Source: Phoronis australis
Taxonomy: Eukaryota; Phoronida; Phoronidae
Length of the DNA stretch: 64,000 nucleotides
Assembly (NCBI GenBank): GCA_002633005.1
Contig: NMRA01000421.1
Coordinates: 336,542 to 400,541, forward strand
Direction: 5' to 3'
Of this stretch, positions 10,970 through 23,257 are shown piece after piece. The position numbers were made by a program, and so were the translations under genes. Below the pieces are notes generated by a model. The model did not search any database. It saw only the letters and a list, made by a program, of their open reading frames with translations, and was not told the DNA's origin. Position 1 is the stretch's first letter, and each line of letters starts with the position of its first letter.

Positions 10970-12425
10970 TGTTACAACTGTTAGGTTTTACGTCGAATGC
11001 GCATGCGAGAAATGTACCATTGTTATATCGCAAAGTAAATGACCAAAACCACGAACAAGTGGTATCTGACACCGAAGGGATACTCGAGTCTTTTTGGACG
11101 AGGGGTGCCGCCCGAAAATTTGGATACCTACCCATTATAGGGAATGGGCTCAGACAAAAAAGTGACCCAATTACAGAGTAGTTTTGTGTAAAAATTCACA
11201 GTTTTGTTCCAGAAATTCAGAAAGACACCTTTTTAAATATTCTTATTCTGTCGTCTGCTTAAGTCCCCCAGTGAAAAGTAGGTCACAACTGGTGGGAATC
11301 CTGGAGTAAAATACATGTAGGTCGATAGCATTGTTTACGCTTTTCTAACCTTAAAACGTAATTTTTTGATTAAAAAAAAACAGGTTCCCATAGCTCAGGT
11401 ACACACTCATCTCGTCGTTGGCAAACAGTTAGCTCCGGTTGGTCTAGGGTTGTGTTCACGTCAATTTAATGCATGGAATTAGCCGTAATTGCACCATTAT
11501 AAAACATTTAAGTTAGGCCTACCTACTGGTAAACTTCACATTTTTTAGTTTCATTGCATAAAAGTAGCTTTCAGATAATTTTAAACGTAGCATGATCACT
11601 AAGCTGTGGTATGGTTACAAAAGATAACAAGTCTGGTATAGTGGCAAAAATGGCTATTTACAAAAATACCTCAAATTCTTGTTGAAAGCTTCATAAATCT
11701 AAATATCATGCTTGAACAACTTCAAAATAAGCTCTCTCTAACGCTACAGGCGAATTTTATACTAGAAACTCTCATCAAAACGTAATTCAACTGTTTATTG
11801 TTTCGTGACAACAGCTCGAACAAGGCTTTGAGTTCAGTTATCCAGTGCCCCTCCCTGCCGATCGAATCTCTCAATTTTGAGAGGAGTTCAGTTGAACGCC
11901 TGCGGCTACCTCAGCTACGAAACAAAACGATGTCCATTAGGTCGACATAAATGAAAAATAATAAAAATGTCCTTGAAAACAACAATTTCTTGGACTACCG
12001 CTAGATTAGTGCTGAGATCTAGCAAGTGCCGAGACAAACTTAGGCGGCCAGCCTAGACGAGAGCGTGGAACTCCGATGCAAAATCTCCGCTAGGCCTACA
12101 CTATCGCCACCAAACTGATAGGGGTGTATCTTGGAACACTGAAATATATTTATGTTTATTACAACCTTCAAGTAATCAAGCAACATTGCCAAGTTCAGCT
12201 GCTCGTGTGGCCGTTCACACAGTTTGATCCGTAGTTTACACCTTTCAACATCACTTTTCGGCTTAGGTGATGCCCAAAAAAATGACGGGGATATTATTTT
12301 GGAGCACCATAATGTCTGATGGAAGTACACACGCCATATTAACACCGCTTCACCATTCTTAGCGCCCAATTTCTTGAGCTATAGACTAAAATTAGTTTCA
12401 CACGATAACATGTTCTTTGTCGGGT
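10970..12425. other. Intergenic, downstream of the SYT15 3' end
   Basis: No recognisable coding sequence. Open frames at 12040-12369 (-) and 10935-11181 (both strands) show no domain resemblance. The right part may contain the distal 3' UTR of the - strand SYT15 gene; an AATAAA on the - strand lies at 12155-12160. Confidence 0.5.
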
Positions 12426-12436
12426 AAAATGGCGGC
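12426..12436 (+). promoter_or_regulatory. YY1-like motif with embedded ATG
   Basis: AAAATGGCGGC matches the YY1 core. The ATG inside it opens a short frame (M-A-A-W-K-R-R-R) that meets a GAAG|GTGTGT donor-like sequence about 27 nt later. Such YY1-site/ATG overlaps occur at the starts of some animal genes, but no downstream exon on + was identified. Confidence 0.25.
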
Positions 12437-12648
12437 TTGGAAACGCAGACGAAGGTGTGTCAAGAATGCTGCGTTTTGATTGGCCAGATAAGCCGTCAGT
12501 CACAATCCTAGCGATAGGTCAAGTGGCCACAACTTCCAAACGATGTGAGCGACCTGGCAACCAAGTTACACATGAATCTTCGCCTGAGGCAGCGTTTTTA
12601 AAGCACGCATTCATGCGGGTTTGGACTGGGAATCTGGCTGACACCACT

Positions 12649-12654
12649 TTTATT
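12649..12654 (-). terminator. Candidate SYT15 polyadenylation signal
   Basis: AATAAA on the - strand, about 175 nt after the SYT15 stop codon. Position is plausible for a short 3' UTR; an alternative lies about 500 nt further on at 12155-12160. Confidence 0.4.
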
Positions 12655-12826
12655 GAACATAGACAATCTTTTTGGTCGGTCAGTAGTACTTTCATCACTG
12701 ACTTGTGTCATTACTTCGTGACGGGAAAGCTGCATTCGAGATCTTACGTAATGTGATCACGATATAATGATATGCGATGCTTCTCGTTTTAGTGATCAAT
12801 GGTCTAAGCCGATTTCATACATTGTT

Positions 12827-13137
12827 TCATAACGTTAGCGCATACCAATCGTCTACTTGTTTCATAGACACCACAACTTTTCCCCATTGCGTGAGCACCT
12901 GATCCTTCGAGTAGAAGAATGGCCCCAGCACCGCGCGTCCGATGGCCGCTTCATACAGCAGCCTCCCTTTCTGAACTATCGTCACCGTGAGCGCAGAATC
13001 GTCTATAAATTTCTTTGGCAATACAAAATCAAAATTCTGGTGGAATTCTACGTCAGCTGGAATATTTTCCACGGGTATCCCTTTCTTGGTCTTCACTTTC
13101 TCTCCGCCACATATCAAACATGCTTTGACGTAAAGAG
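12827..13137 (-). CDS. SYT15: SYT15-like last exon: most of C2B
   Basis: Encodes the bulk of the second C2 domain of a synaptotagmin-15-like protein, a C2-tandem trafficking protein. It starts after GTTGCAG with two bases that complete a codon begun in the previous exon, and ends at TGA (12827-12829). Visible landmarks are LYVKACL (strand before the polybasic region), GGEKVKTKKG (polybasic strand), QNFDFVLP, LTVTIVQKG, IGRAVLGPFFYS and the terminal W-Y-A-L, a variant of the synaptotagmin WHxL motif. The IGR-x-V-x-GP-(F/Y) block and C-terminal position fit SYT15 better than SYT1 or SYT17. Loop 3 has no aspartates, so Ca2+ binding is not expected. Confidence 0.85.
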
Positions 13138-14723
13138 CTGCAACGATATCATTACAGTTTAATTGGATTCATTTTGAAAATGTGAAACAATATCTGGGCT
13201 GTGTTTTGTAGAAAGTGAAGGCCAACTGACCAGCGCATTCTGTTGAAAAGTAACTTTTGATTTAGGCCACTTACCGTGAGGTAGAAAATCTGTCTGTGTT
13301 AGAAGCGATTTCTAGACTTGAGATGAACTAAAACGTCATTATTTGCTTCAAACCACGCCTTTTTAGTTGATTGTCACGGCGGGTGTGATAAATTCAGTCA
13401 CTCTCGCAGGAGACTACCAGGTGATTTAAAGTGATCAATTGAAAGGATAACGCGATAACGTTGTTCCGAAGCGCAAATACGCCTCTTGTAAAGATAACTG
13501 ATGTTTTGACACTAGAACATGTAACGAAAGAAATTTTGACTTTAACCCCTCTTCACTGTTATCGAATAACCTTTTTTACCATGTAATTGTCAGGAACTAT
13601 TTCGTGCAAATATTTGATTAAGCTGCAAACTGTAAGTATAGTTTTGTTGTCAGAGATTTTCTACTCCGTTGAAGTGAGATTATTTTCGGAAATAGCTTGC
13701 ATTGTATGGAGCGTAGGCCGAAATTTCTGACCAGAGTTTCAAGTGACCATGACAGAGATACCAGGCTTCTTTTTCAAGAAAAGTCACTTTGTTTTGATGC
13801 TCGCACAACTGTATATTCCTGAAAAATAATCAAACCTCACTTCCTCAATGTACAAAGTCTGTTAACATACCCATTACTATTAATTTCAGAGATAATGTGA
13901 ATAAATTATTCGTTAAGCCTATGATACGCTAATAATGACATGGGTAATATAAACATTTATTCAGTAATTGAGAAACGGGGGCGTAAGACAAAATTTCTGA
14001 CTTAGTCTTCTAGCGTCTCAGATTCACGAAAAGATACGACATGAAAGTCACGTGTTTTTGTGTAACAGACCCTATCGACTGCAAAACAACGGCACCAGTC
14101 ACGTGACATTCCAATTAGCTTATTGTTTCAATATAGTATAATATAATATCGCTGTCAACCTATATTGTACTTCATCTTGTCGGAATGAAAAGCGTGCTAA
14201 ACATACAAAGTTGACTGTGTTTCATTGCCGCTGTTGTCATTGCAGTGGGCTGGCACTCAGTGGCTGAAACACTTTCCGCAGAGAAAACTTTTTAGAGATG
14301 CCTTTGCTTTTTCAAAATGGGTTGCCTACTCACAGGATGGACAAGATGAAATTCAACCCTTTTAGAGGGTAATAGGGATTTAAAGTTAATCGTATATAGG
14401 ATTGAAAAAACGGCACCCTTTAATAGTAGACATTTACGATAATATAACCTTTTTAGATGTTTTTAAAAACGTCAAACAACAATAAAACATGAAACTCTTC
14501 TGCAGGCTGCTATTATGAACCTTTTGTACAAAAAAGAGAATCCTAAGTCGGAGAATGCACCATTTCGCAGGAAAATTAATCGCGAGAAAGTCGACCATCT
14601 GAGTGGCAAGTACAGTATATGCGTTTTTGTGAGAGGCCACTGGGCAAGAAACGCGCGCTACCGAACGCACCCCTGTATAATTGATACTCCAAGTCTCGTG
14701 AAATCATAAGTCTCTGAACTTAC

Positions 14724-14829
14724 TTGAATTCGCCACGGCTTTCAAGCCGCTAGCTCTTCCAATTTTCAAAATCAACTGGTCCCCATGGTACGCTGTTGAC
14801 ATGAATAGTCTCCCTCTGTCCATCATAAC
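14724..14829 (-). CDS. SYT15: SYT15-like exon: start of C2B
   Basis: A 106-nt exon too short for a simple ORF screen, found by phase and homology. It follows TTCTCTTCTAG, starts at phase 0 and ends A|GTAAGTTC at phase 1, so it fits the exons on both sides exactly. It encodes DRGRLFMSTAYHG then DQLILKIGRASGLK, the first two beta strands of a C2B domain (pattern G-x-L-x-x-S-x-x-Y ... L-x-x-x-(I/V)-x-x-A-x-x-L). Surrounding intron DNA shows no such pattern. Confidence 0.82.
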
Positions 14830-15387
14830 CTAGAAGAGAATAAGTTTAATATTGTTCCTACCAGAAGTGGGGGGTAAAGATTTAGCCCACACCGTCAACT
14901 TCTGGGCCCCGTCATCGTCTTACTAAGTGCCACCACTCGTCCTTCTCGTCGTCGTCATTCGTTTGTCGGTTGTGAAGTTTTGCTGCTTTTCGTCATACCT
15001 CATTGATGTCACTGTAACGTTTTCTACTTGGTGAATAAAACAAAATACCACCGTTAGCATGGACTATGTCTCCTTCAAACTCATTTGCCAACCCATAATC
15101 CCTCAGTGATAATTATGAAAGAAACGTTTCATGTGCATGGAATCATGCTCGGATGTTTGTAGCCTGACATGAATTTGTTTTTATCTAAACATTGTGATTT
15201 TTCACGGTCATCGTGGAAGTGAAGAATATCACTCGACATTTGAATATTCTGTTCCTACCGTACAATGTTAGCAGTAAAAGGGTGTTTAGGGCAGTGAGCT
15301 CAACCGTGAAAAGGGAAGATATTTGAGTTTATGAGTGAATGCGCATTGAGAATTACGTTCGCGAGATAAGAAGCTCTATAGTTTTAG

Positions 15388-15480
15388 AAATGTGTGTATG
15401 TGCGTGTGTGCGTGCGTGTGTGTGCGTGTGTGTGTCTGCATATATGCATGCATGTGTGTATGTATGTATGTATGTGCACG
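15388..15480. repeat. Simple (TG/TGCG/TATG)n repeat in SYT15 intron
   Basis: Alternating TG-rich tract with TGCG interruptions passing into TATG units. An ordinary microsatellite. Confidence 0.9.
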
Positions 15481-15794
15481 CATAATACTCATAAAATTAA
15501 ATGTTTCACGTCTGAGATGTTACATGGAAAATCATTTTTAGAAAAATTGATTGAATGATAATAAACAGAGGGTAATTTAATGAGCAAAATTCCGTGTCTG
15601 TGATCGGCAAGGATTTGAATACGCATCGCATAGTGTCGAAAATTTGTTTTTAAGAATTCATTTGAAAAAATGCAAGTGTTAGTAAAGAAGGTATTCGATA
15701 ATACGATCTCAGGAAGGTAGTTACAGGACGAATTAAAACATTTCATGTTCTCTAATTGGTCACCTTTGTAAAAATATTAGGAAAGTTAGGTTAA

Positions 15795-17769
15795 AGGAGA
15801 ATGCCACCCAAAAAACAACCTATTTGTATCAATTTAGATCGAGTAGTTCTACTCGATAACGGCAGGTTCGGTTGCGTTACCTGACACCTGACTGCAGACA
15901 GAGGTGTTGAAATTATCCAATGACGTAATTGGTTTCACACGCAGTATGTTCAGCAGTTCACAACACGGGTTACTGGTGTCAGCTTATCGCTTGAATTCAT
16001 AGTTTAACACCAATAAATCATCAAACTTCGATATAACACCCTTAAAATACACAGAGTTCTTATAAAAACGTGTTGTTTTATTTCTCTGTTACGGATTTAC
16101 TGGTATTTGGACACACCGTAGCCTACAAAGTTCGGCAGGCCAATTTACCAAGGTCCGTAGCAGGAGTTTGGGGTCTGTTCGGTGATAAATTCGAAGTATT
16201 CTTCCGTGAAATACAGACAGGAGAATCTAGATCTGTGTTGTTTATACTTGTGATTTTTTTGAGTTCTAAACACACAAAAGGCTTGTTATCCCGGCCAGTG
16301 GCTCGGAACCCGATCAGGCCCGTCGCGGCCGGACTGACTCCTTATCCCGGCTAGTGACTCGGAACCCGATGATCAGGCCCGTCGCGGCCGCCGGGACTGG
16401 CACTAACATAAACCAGCTTGAGTTGGCCACTAAACCTTCAGTCACGAAAAGACTGTAATAGTGAGCCAAAGAAAAAATGTGCACGTAATTATTTATGTGA
16501 ATTAGCCACGAAACTGACAATCTACTTACTTGTCGGGGGCCGGCCACGAAGTCGGGTTCCCCTTCCACAGACCGTCAGGGCAAAGGTTGTAACAATGATT
16601 TGAATAATGTATTTGTTTTTCTAAACAAAGATCCCCTAACATTTGACCATAGCATATAAAATCGAGTATATTGTTTCACAACCACTGAATTAGCATGCGC
16701 TCGTGGTCACGGCCTCGGAGCCCGGTCAATTACCTTTGTTGCCGGCATCAAAAGCCGGTAACGCAGAGGTTTATTCATTGCTGGTTTCTCAAAACATTTG
16801 CACTCACGCACTCCAAGGCATTACAAATTGTATCTAATGAGACACACTTTGTTTCAGTTTCATATAAGCATTGGTTAGGATGAGAATAATTCATTTTGAA
16901 ACAGAACGCAGAATAATAAACGTCTACATGGCAACTCGCACGGCGCCAATCCCGACTTAGTCAAGAGCTCATCCGACGAAGACTTCACGGGTCGGATCGT
17001 TAGGTTTCATAGGCTATCACTTCAATCGAACCGGAATACACTGATCAAGAAATACTAGAGAGGCGCCTTGAACGTGCACAGGCAACGGAACGTACGGATA
17101 GTTCTTTGGTAATCCGGACTTCGTCAGAGAAATCACTGTCGACGAAATGCCGGCCACAGACACGGAGATGTTTCACGGCCTCATACTTGCTATTAACAGC
17201 GTACCTTTCATTCTACTCTACTGCGAGCCACTTCCTAAGCATTTAGGACTCTCGAGGAAGTCGAAAAAACGGTAAACCCGCTTTCTTTGCAGCTTCATAG
17301 TTCGGACAAGCGGGAACGATGCACCGCAATATAGCGGCATTCACTCTGCAGACGAACCACTGACGTCGCTGCGTCGATTCTCACCTTCCTCACAGGTTAA
17401 CGCGACACCTCTCGACAAGGCGATGTGGATATAGACCGACTAAGACAGCAAAAAAGACTAATTAAATCGGGTGGCATTCTCCTTTAAGTTATGGGAACGT
17501 TCGAAATAGTGTAAAAAGCACTAAAAGAAATGTGGAAGTAATGAAATGAGTTTAGAAATACGTCTCAGTGTTCTTACAACACTCACTGCTGTTGCCCGTG
17601 TTGTGAACTGCTGAACAGACTGCGTGTGAAACCAATTACGTCATTGGATAATTTCAACACCTCTGTGTGCCGTCAGGTGTCAGAAAACGCAACCGAACGT
17701 GCCGTAGTCGAGTAGAACTACTCGATCTAAATTGATACAAGATAGGTTGTTTTGGGGTGGCATTCTCCT
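15795..17769. mobile_element. Non-autonomous DNA transposon, TTAA target site, ~185-bp TIRs
   Basis: The ends read AGGAGAATGCCACCC (left) and its complement (right), flanked on both sides by TTAA (15791-15794, 17770-17773). The terminal inverted repeats extend about 185 bp, with shared blocks such as 'ccaatgacgtaattgg' and 'gttcagcagttcacaacac'. TTAA duplication points to piggyBac or Kolobok superfamilies; the AGG terminus is not the usual piggyBac CC start. No transposase was found inside. It sits in the intron between the C2A and C2B exons. A second right-end copy at 17466-17483, also followed by TTAA, shows that two insertions of the family are nested or fused. Confidence 0.82.
16286..16397. 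repeat. GC-rich tandem duplication inside the TTAA transposon
   Basis: A 56-bp unit beginning TTATCCCGGC and containing 'ctcggaacccgat' and 'caggcccgtcgcggcc' is present twice, about 95% alike. Its GC content contrasts with the surrounding element. Confidence 0.85.
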
Positions 17770-18529
17770 TTAAGTCACTACATAAATGCCGCCTCAGCCC
17801 TTCTGCATAGTAATTTTGTTGTGGCAAATCCAGAAAGCGCAGATTTACTACGAGAAAGCGTTAATGATGAGTTCTGTTGTAGTCAAAAAGATAGCTTGCA
17901 GGATGGACAATAAAGGCGCAGAATAAACATCAGTGTGATTCTATGATGACAATGCACTGCATCTACAGCAGGTGGTCAAATAAAGATGATCTGCATTTAC
18001 GACTGTCAATAACCTGTGTACACATCGTTGATCAAACCAATTTCAACTAAAGAGTATATTTAAAGTCACTTGTGGCACGAACAGTTGTAACTGCATTTCT
18101 ACCATACACGATGGCACCTAAGTGAAAGTTTGGATTCGCTGCAAGTAATTAATCTATGTTTACGTACAGCTCAGCATTTGAAGGTATTTGACGCCAACAT
18201 TGTCACGTGATAAGTACCTATACTGGCATGCTTCGATATTTTGACTTGTTTGATTTCACATTTGTCTCTCAGTAAATCAACAAGGATAGGCAACGGTCAA
18301 CCCTCAACCCTGTCCTAGGATTCTTCGAGTTTACATTTTTGACCCGGGGTTCCCGAGGACTGACCTCTGCGTTACCACTTCCCAATGTTTCGTGCATTCT
18401 CCACCCCTGGTAACTATTTCCGTTCCTTGATAAATTCCCTTTTTCACTAATTTGAAAACCACTCGACAAAGTTACCACCGATTTTTGCTGATTCCAACGA
18501 TTGTAGCCACTTCTGGGGGCCATTGGCCA

Positions 18530-19080
18530 GGGATACCATAGAATCGCACTTTGCGCACGAACCACCAACGAACCCATGAATCATGCATACGAACCCAAAA
18601 TCACGCATGCAAAAATCACGCCCACGAACCACAAAGATCATACATACGGGTTCGAATCACACAAATGAACACTTTATCGTTTGGTGGTTCGTGCGTGTAC
18701 GTGATTCGAAGCTGTTCGTATGTATGATTTTTGTGGTCTGGGCGCATGATCTTAAAAAATAATTGCAGGCGGTCTGATACACGTTGTACCAGACGTGCAC
18801 AGGCTGCGCATGTGGGCCCAATGCACTGATCACCTGGAACCATTTTTATGATTTATTAATATATAGCTAAAACCGAGCTGAGGAGCTAGAAATCCGACTC
18901 AAGCGTTTAGCAGTGTGATCCAGTGGAACTCGAACCCACGACCTCGAGCAAAGAAAACGGACACCTCGCATGATCTTTGTTCGTGTGGGTGATTTTGGGT
19001 TCGTATTCATGATTCAGAAGTTCGTAGGTGGTTCGTGCGTATGGTTGGGATGCTCGTTCGTATGATTCTACGGTACCACT
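18530..19080. mobile_element. Foldback-like element with nested inverted repeats
   Basis: The outer arms contain 'gataccatagaatc' near 18533 and its approximate complement near 19063. Inner arms repeat 'cacgaaccacc', 'gaacccaaaatcac', 'atcatacatac' and 'gggttcgaatcac' in opposite orientation (for example 18630-18655 against 18700-18740). Several nested hairpins are possible. No protein is encoded. Confidence 0.6.
18921..18942 (-). repeat. tRNA-like B box (possible SINE remnant)
   Basis: The - strand carries GTGGGTTCGAGTTCCAC, close to a Pol III B box with its T-arm stem. A matching A box and full cloverleaf could not be drawn, so this is not called a tRNA gene. A tRNA-derived SINE fragment inside the foldback region is the simplest reading. 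Confidence 0.35.
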
Positions 19081-20856
19081 GATTGTAACGCAAATGTTTA
19101 TGTTGATCGGTTTGGTGCTGGCGTGCATTTGTATCAGTATTCTGTTGCGAGCCCCGGCAAAGCCGTTGGCGATGCACAAATGCCGGCCTTTACCTTGTTA
19201 CCTTGATACTGACAATTTCACATTTTTCGTGGTTTTAAATTAAGTTTTGATCATTTCGAATACTTGAAAAGGATACTAAACCCTATTTTGATGATCTTCA
19301 CCAATCCTCGTCACCTGCTAATGCATCATTGTCGTCAACCTTCCAGTTAAAGTCAGGAATCAACAGAAACTCATTCTCCCTATGTCACAGATTGGACATT
19401 ATGTGGTCCTTAGTGGGTGGTCTTTTGTCGTGTAATTCGCTTAAAACGGTGGTTACGCTTGCAGACTTTGGCAGGAGTTTGCTGCAAATTTTCCTCTAAA
19501 CTTTTGAGAATTAAAGAGCATTATTTTGTTTCAGAAAACTGTATGGGAAAGTTTTTAGTATACGGTATGTTAATAGATCAAACAGCGCCTGCTACTTTAT
19601 AGTCACCCAAGTATGGAATCGGACATATTTATGTGCCTACTCTATATGACGATGACGTTGTTTTAGTGTAATGACTATCTCCGCATGTCAGTGCATTAAT
19701 GCGATAGCCTAGCTACTAATTGTCGCCGGTCACTAGAACAAACATGACGGGGTGTTGAAATCGATTTTTGATTGAAACGATGATTTCTATTGCTCCGACA
19801 TTCTCTGTTCTTCTGAGGTCTGACGCCAAAGTATCGATGATTGTTCATCTACAGACGTGGATGGTCATAGATGCCCTAATCTAGTTACATTTTCAACACT
19901 AGTACATATGCGTATGAGGCGCGATGCAAAGGAAACATCGATTAGCTGTTGGTTTTGCACCCCACAACCTGCGGTGTATGTTAAGACTTTTCCTCGCACC
20001 CTCTGGATTTCCAAAAGCAGAAGCGTCAGGGAAGACAATTCTGATGTCGAATTCGATCCATACCTGAACTTTTTTAACAAATGCAAAAACAAAAACAAAG
20101 ATCGGAGATTTCTATAAAAAAGCGCCATTTGCCCTTTTCATGAATTGCACTCGGAGCTCAAACACTTAGAGATCCGCACTACGAGACGAGAGCTCAGAAG
20201 GTGACAGTTTTGTGGAAATAGCCTAGTTTATAACTCAGTATCACAGTTTTTGACTTGCAGAGTTGGGAGTGGTTCCATGATATCGCGCTTTGCATACCCA
20301 CCTTAAAAATGTCGAAGGTAGGGACACCAAAATTTCCATTTTACTAGCATAAAATCTACCTATGAATAAAATTTGGAATAGACACTTCCAATGTTGAGTC
20401 TAAAAATGCAAATCGATTAACGTTTGTTAATTTGTACAGTTGGATTGCCAAAAATCTAAAATAATTCCTCATTTTGTCAACAGAACAAAAAATATTTACG
20501 TGTTTAAAACATAAAAAGTAACCGAAATCTGTGTTTCTAACCTAAAGATCAGTTCACTGTAGCTGGGTTTACGCGTGTCAAACAAAATTAACACGACTTC
20601 AGCTGCTTGACGGATCAGGAAAGCAGTCCGCGCTCAATTATATTCACCTGAAGAAAAAGAAGCTGTCTGGGCTCGCTGGATAATGAGTTTATCCAAGCGG
20701 GTATCTAATGTAAATGACAAAATTCATGTCATGTATAAGGCTCCATACTACAATAGTAATAGCAATCAGTTGTCTCAAATGAAACATGGAAGGAGAGTTT
20801 GCATGCCAAAGATTCTCGTTAACAAAAATTTCGTTGATAAGAAACAGAGTCTTTAC

Positions 20857-21196
20857 CTCACTCTCCTTAGTCAGCCGCAGTTCACAGTGTTTCATCGTCG
20901 ATGCCACCAGTATGTCGTTATCGACCTCCAACAGCGCGTGCCCTATGGCGTTGTGTTTCCGCTGCGCTTTTGAGTCGTACAGGGAGATTCGAATTGATTT
21001 CCCGTACGCATCGTCGATGGATGGGATGGGGAAGTAGAAGTGCTCGTCGAATTGGGGCTGAAGGCAGTTGTTGACGATTTTTGTCGTCTGAGTGTTTTTC
21101 TCTGCTGGTAACATACATAGTATTGCGATTGGATCGTACGATTTGTCCTCACCTTTACACGGAAGGTCGAACGCCTCTTGTAGATGTAGTTTAATC
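20857..21196 (-). CDS. SYT15: SYT15-like exon: most of C2A
   Basis: Encodes about 113 residues of the first C2 domain. It starts one base after a GATAG acceptor, completing a codon, and ends GAG|GTAAAG at phase 0, matching the next exon. Landmarks are IKLHLQEAFDLP (strand 2 and loop 1), DPIAILCMLPAEKN, TKIVNNCLQPQFDEHFYF (the NPxFxExFxF block of C2 domains), IRISLYDS and QRKHNAIGHALL. PQFDEHF and QRKH-x-x-(I/L)G are close to vertebrate SYT15. In loop 3 the canonical D-x-D-x-x-x-x-x-D reads D-S-K-x-x-x-x-x-N, so two of three calcium ligands are lost, consistent with a Ca2+-independent family. Confidence 0.87.
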
Positions 21197-21449
21197 CTAT
21201 CCAGGGTATAAAGAGAATATAGAGTTTTAAATTTTTTGTGTCTTTGTTATCTGAGAACTTGGTAGTCAATACGGGTTGCTTCTTTGTACTAAATGCAATT
21301 TACTAAATGATGCAAATAGTGGTATCTGTTGGGAAAACTTAGTATTAGCAACAAATCATAAAAAGGTACAATAGTGCGACCAACGCACCTTTTGTGAACA
21401 ATACAAATGTTTTGATGCTTAAAATTGATACTAATATCAAGAAACTTAC

Positions 21450-21557
21450 AAATGCCAATTTTCAGAAAACCACCATTAGTAAGGCCCTCCACGTTATCAT
21501 AACTCAAAGAAATCCGATTTTTTTTCACCCTCATGAATTGCTTAGGGACGCTTGCAC
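21450..21557 (-). CDS. SYT15: Tentative SYT15-like exon: linker to start of C2A
   Basis: Between the linker exon and the C2A exon a segment follows the acceptor CTTATTAG in the right phase (it completes A+GT) and encodes RISLSYDNVEG, the form of a first C2 beta strand. That supports it as the missing exon. The problem is its 3' end: the only strong donor, T|GTAAGTTT, ends at phase 1, whereas the C2A exon needs phase 2, and it would duplicate beta strand 2. Either the true donor is weak or non-canonical near 21475-21485, an intervening exon is missed, or the sequence carries an error. Confidence 0.45.
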
Positions 21558-22770
21558 CTAATAAGAACATAAAATTCGTCACCACGTAAGCAAGAAGCTT
21601 AATATATTCCGAAGATCGCATGAAATTAGTCAAAATTCAAAATGTGCAATTGACTCCCAACTGCAAAGGTACACTCTGAATTCAACCTATTACGTAGGAG
21701 TATCTGAGAAAATATGTCAACTATGGAAAGACAATGTGCATATTTTCTACACAAGATTTAAAACCGGTCAAAACATTAGTTTCACTCTGCAAGACCAAAA
21801 AACAAATCAAGATCAACATTTAACACTTCGTGACCAAAATGTAACACGCCAGGTCCGAAAATTTAATACGCCAGAAAATTTTCTTGGTAGGAGACCACGT
21901 GACCATCCACGAGCATTGACACCTCAAAGTGATGATAGGTACACATAACAAGGACTAAAGGTTCCAACAATGTCTCGTCGACCACAGTCATATTATAGCG
22001 ACAATGACGTTGAATTTTTGTTGTCGCTTCCATACTATACAGTAATGTTCACGTGACCTTGTGGGAAACACGGTTGAGCATTGCAGAGACATAGCGGATC
22101 GGAATTTTAGCCGGGATAGTGGATGGCCACGTGGTCTCTTGGCATGAACATTTTTGGCGTGATATATAAAAAGGTCCTGGCGTGATAAATTCCGGTTTAG
22201 AGTTTTTTTCGGTTTTGCAGATATTTTAATTCATGGATAGAAAACCTGTGTCCTGGAATTTGGTCTGCTTTGGCTTTCCATAGTCAACGAGACTGTTTCA
22301 GTGAGAATTTGAATGCGTTTCCTTGGACAGAAGAACACAAACATAGGTCATGAAATTACTTTTTCACGCAAATTGAAAGTAATTGAATATGGTATTATAT
22401 CTAGGCACGTCGTTATCGTGTACCTTTTCTTTGAAGATTCGTACTGCACAGTGAACATAACGCTTCCTACGTAGTCTTCTATTATATCCGATGTTGCGAT
22501 CATGTCGTCGCAATTGTAACGTTCTGGAAAGAAATGAGTGCATAATTGTCCGTACTGTGTATGTATCTCGTGATTTTAAATTGACAACGTAATCATTAAC
22601 ATCAGCCAGACTGATCATAATAATAACAATGATTGATGACGTTAATTTTCTGATCAGAACAGTCAAGTACCGACCATGAGCCTGAGGTGAGTCTGACGAT
22701 GCAAACATAGCGGACAATTTCTATATTCCTCCTCCTAGCGTAGGTCCTAGCGTACTAAACGCTTGGCGTG

Positions 22771-22909
22771 CGTTCAGTAACGCTAGGACCTACGCTAGGA
22801 CCTAGCTAAAATCTAGCCAGAGTCACATGTTCTCATTTGAAAACACGGCAATATCTCACGTAATCTCGCGAAGTCTTGCTTTTTAGCGAGGTCCTAGCGT
22901 TACTGAACG
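22771..22909. mobile_element. Palindromic MITE 'CGTTCAGTA', copy 1
   Basis: A 139-bp element with terminal inverted repeats CGTTCAGTAACGCTAGGACC at both ends. Part of another copy in opposite orientation (22733-22760, 'cctagcgtaggtcctagcg') abuts it on the left, making an extra hairpin. Relatives lie at 38646 (half) and 57189 (complete). Non-coding. Confidence 0.75.
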
Positions 22910-23257
22910 GGAGGCAGGTTTCCTGAGTACTGATCTTCCGGTCTAAATCTTTGTGGTCTGGTAAGAACAGCACGATGCCATAGCTTGTTGATGCACTAAT
23001 TATAACACGTGGGTGAGCGTTGTATACAGGGTGTCCCAAAACGTACACGCTTCAAATGCCAAAAACTGCATTGTTTATTGACTTTGGAACAAGATTACTA
23101 GATCAAACTCATGAAGAGTGATCAAAAAGGAATTAAGTCTATCAACCAAAATGAATGCACTGTTTGTTGACTTGACAAGGTTTACAGTGTGTTGATCTGG
23201 ATTTTGAACGTGCTGCGTCACCCTCATGTCTCATTATTTTGAAGAGAATCCTCTTCC

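Noticed and set aside
18921-18942. tRNA gene on the - strand
   Set aside because: Only the T-arm/B box is convincing; no acceptor stem or A box could be paired.
22364-22717. 117-codon - frame as the missing SYT15 exon
   Set aside because: It includes GRYLTVLIR, loosely C2-like, but splice phases do not fit and flanking residues do not match a C2 domain.
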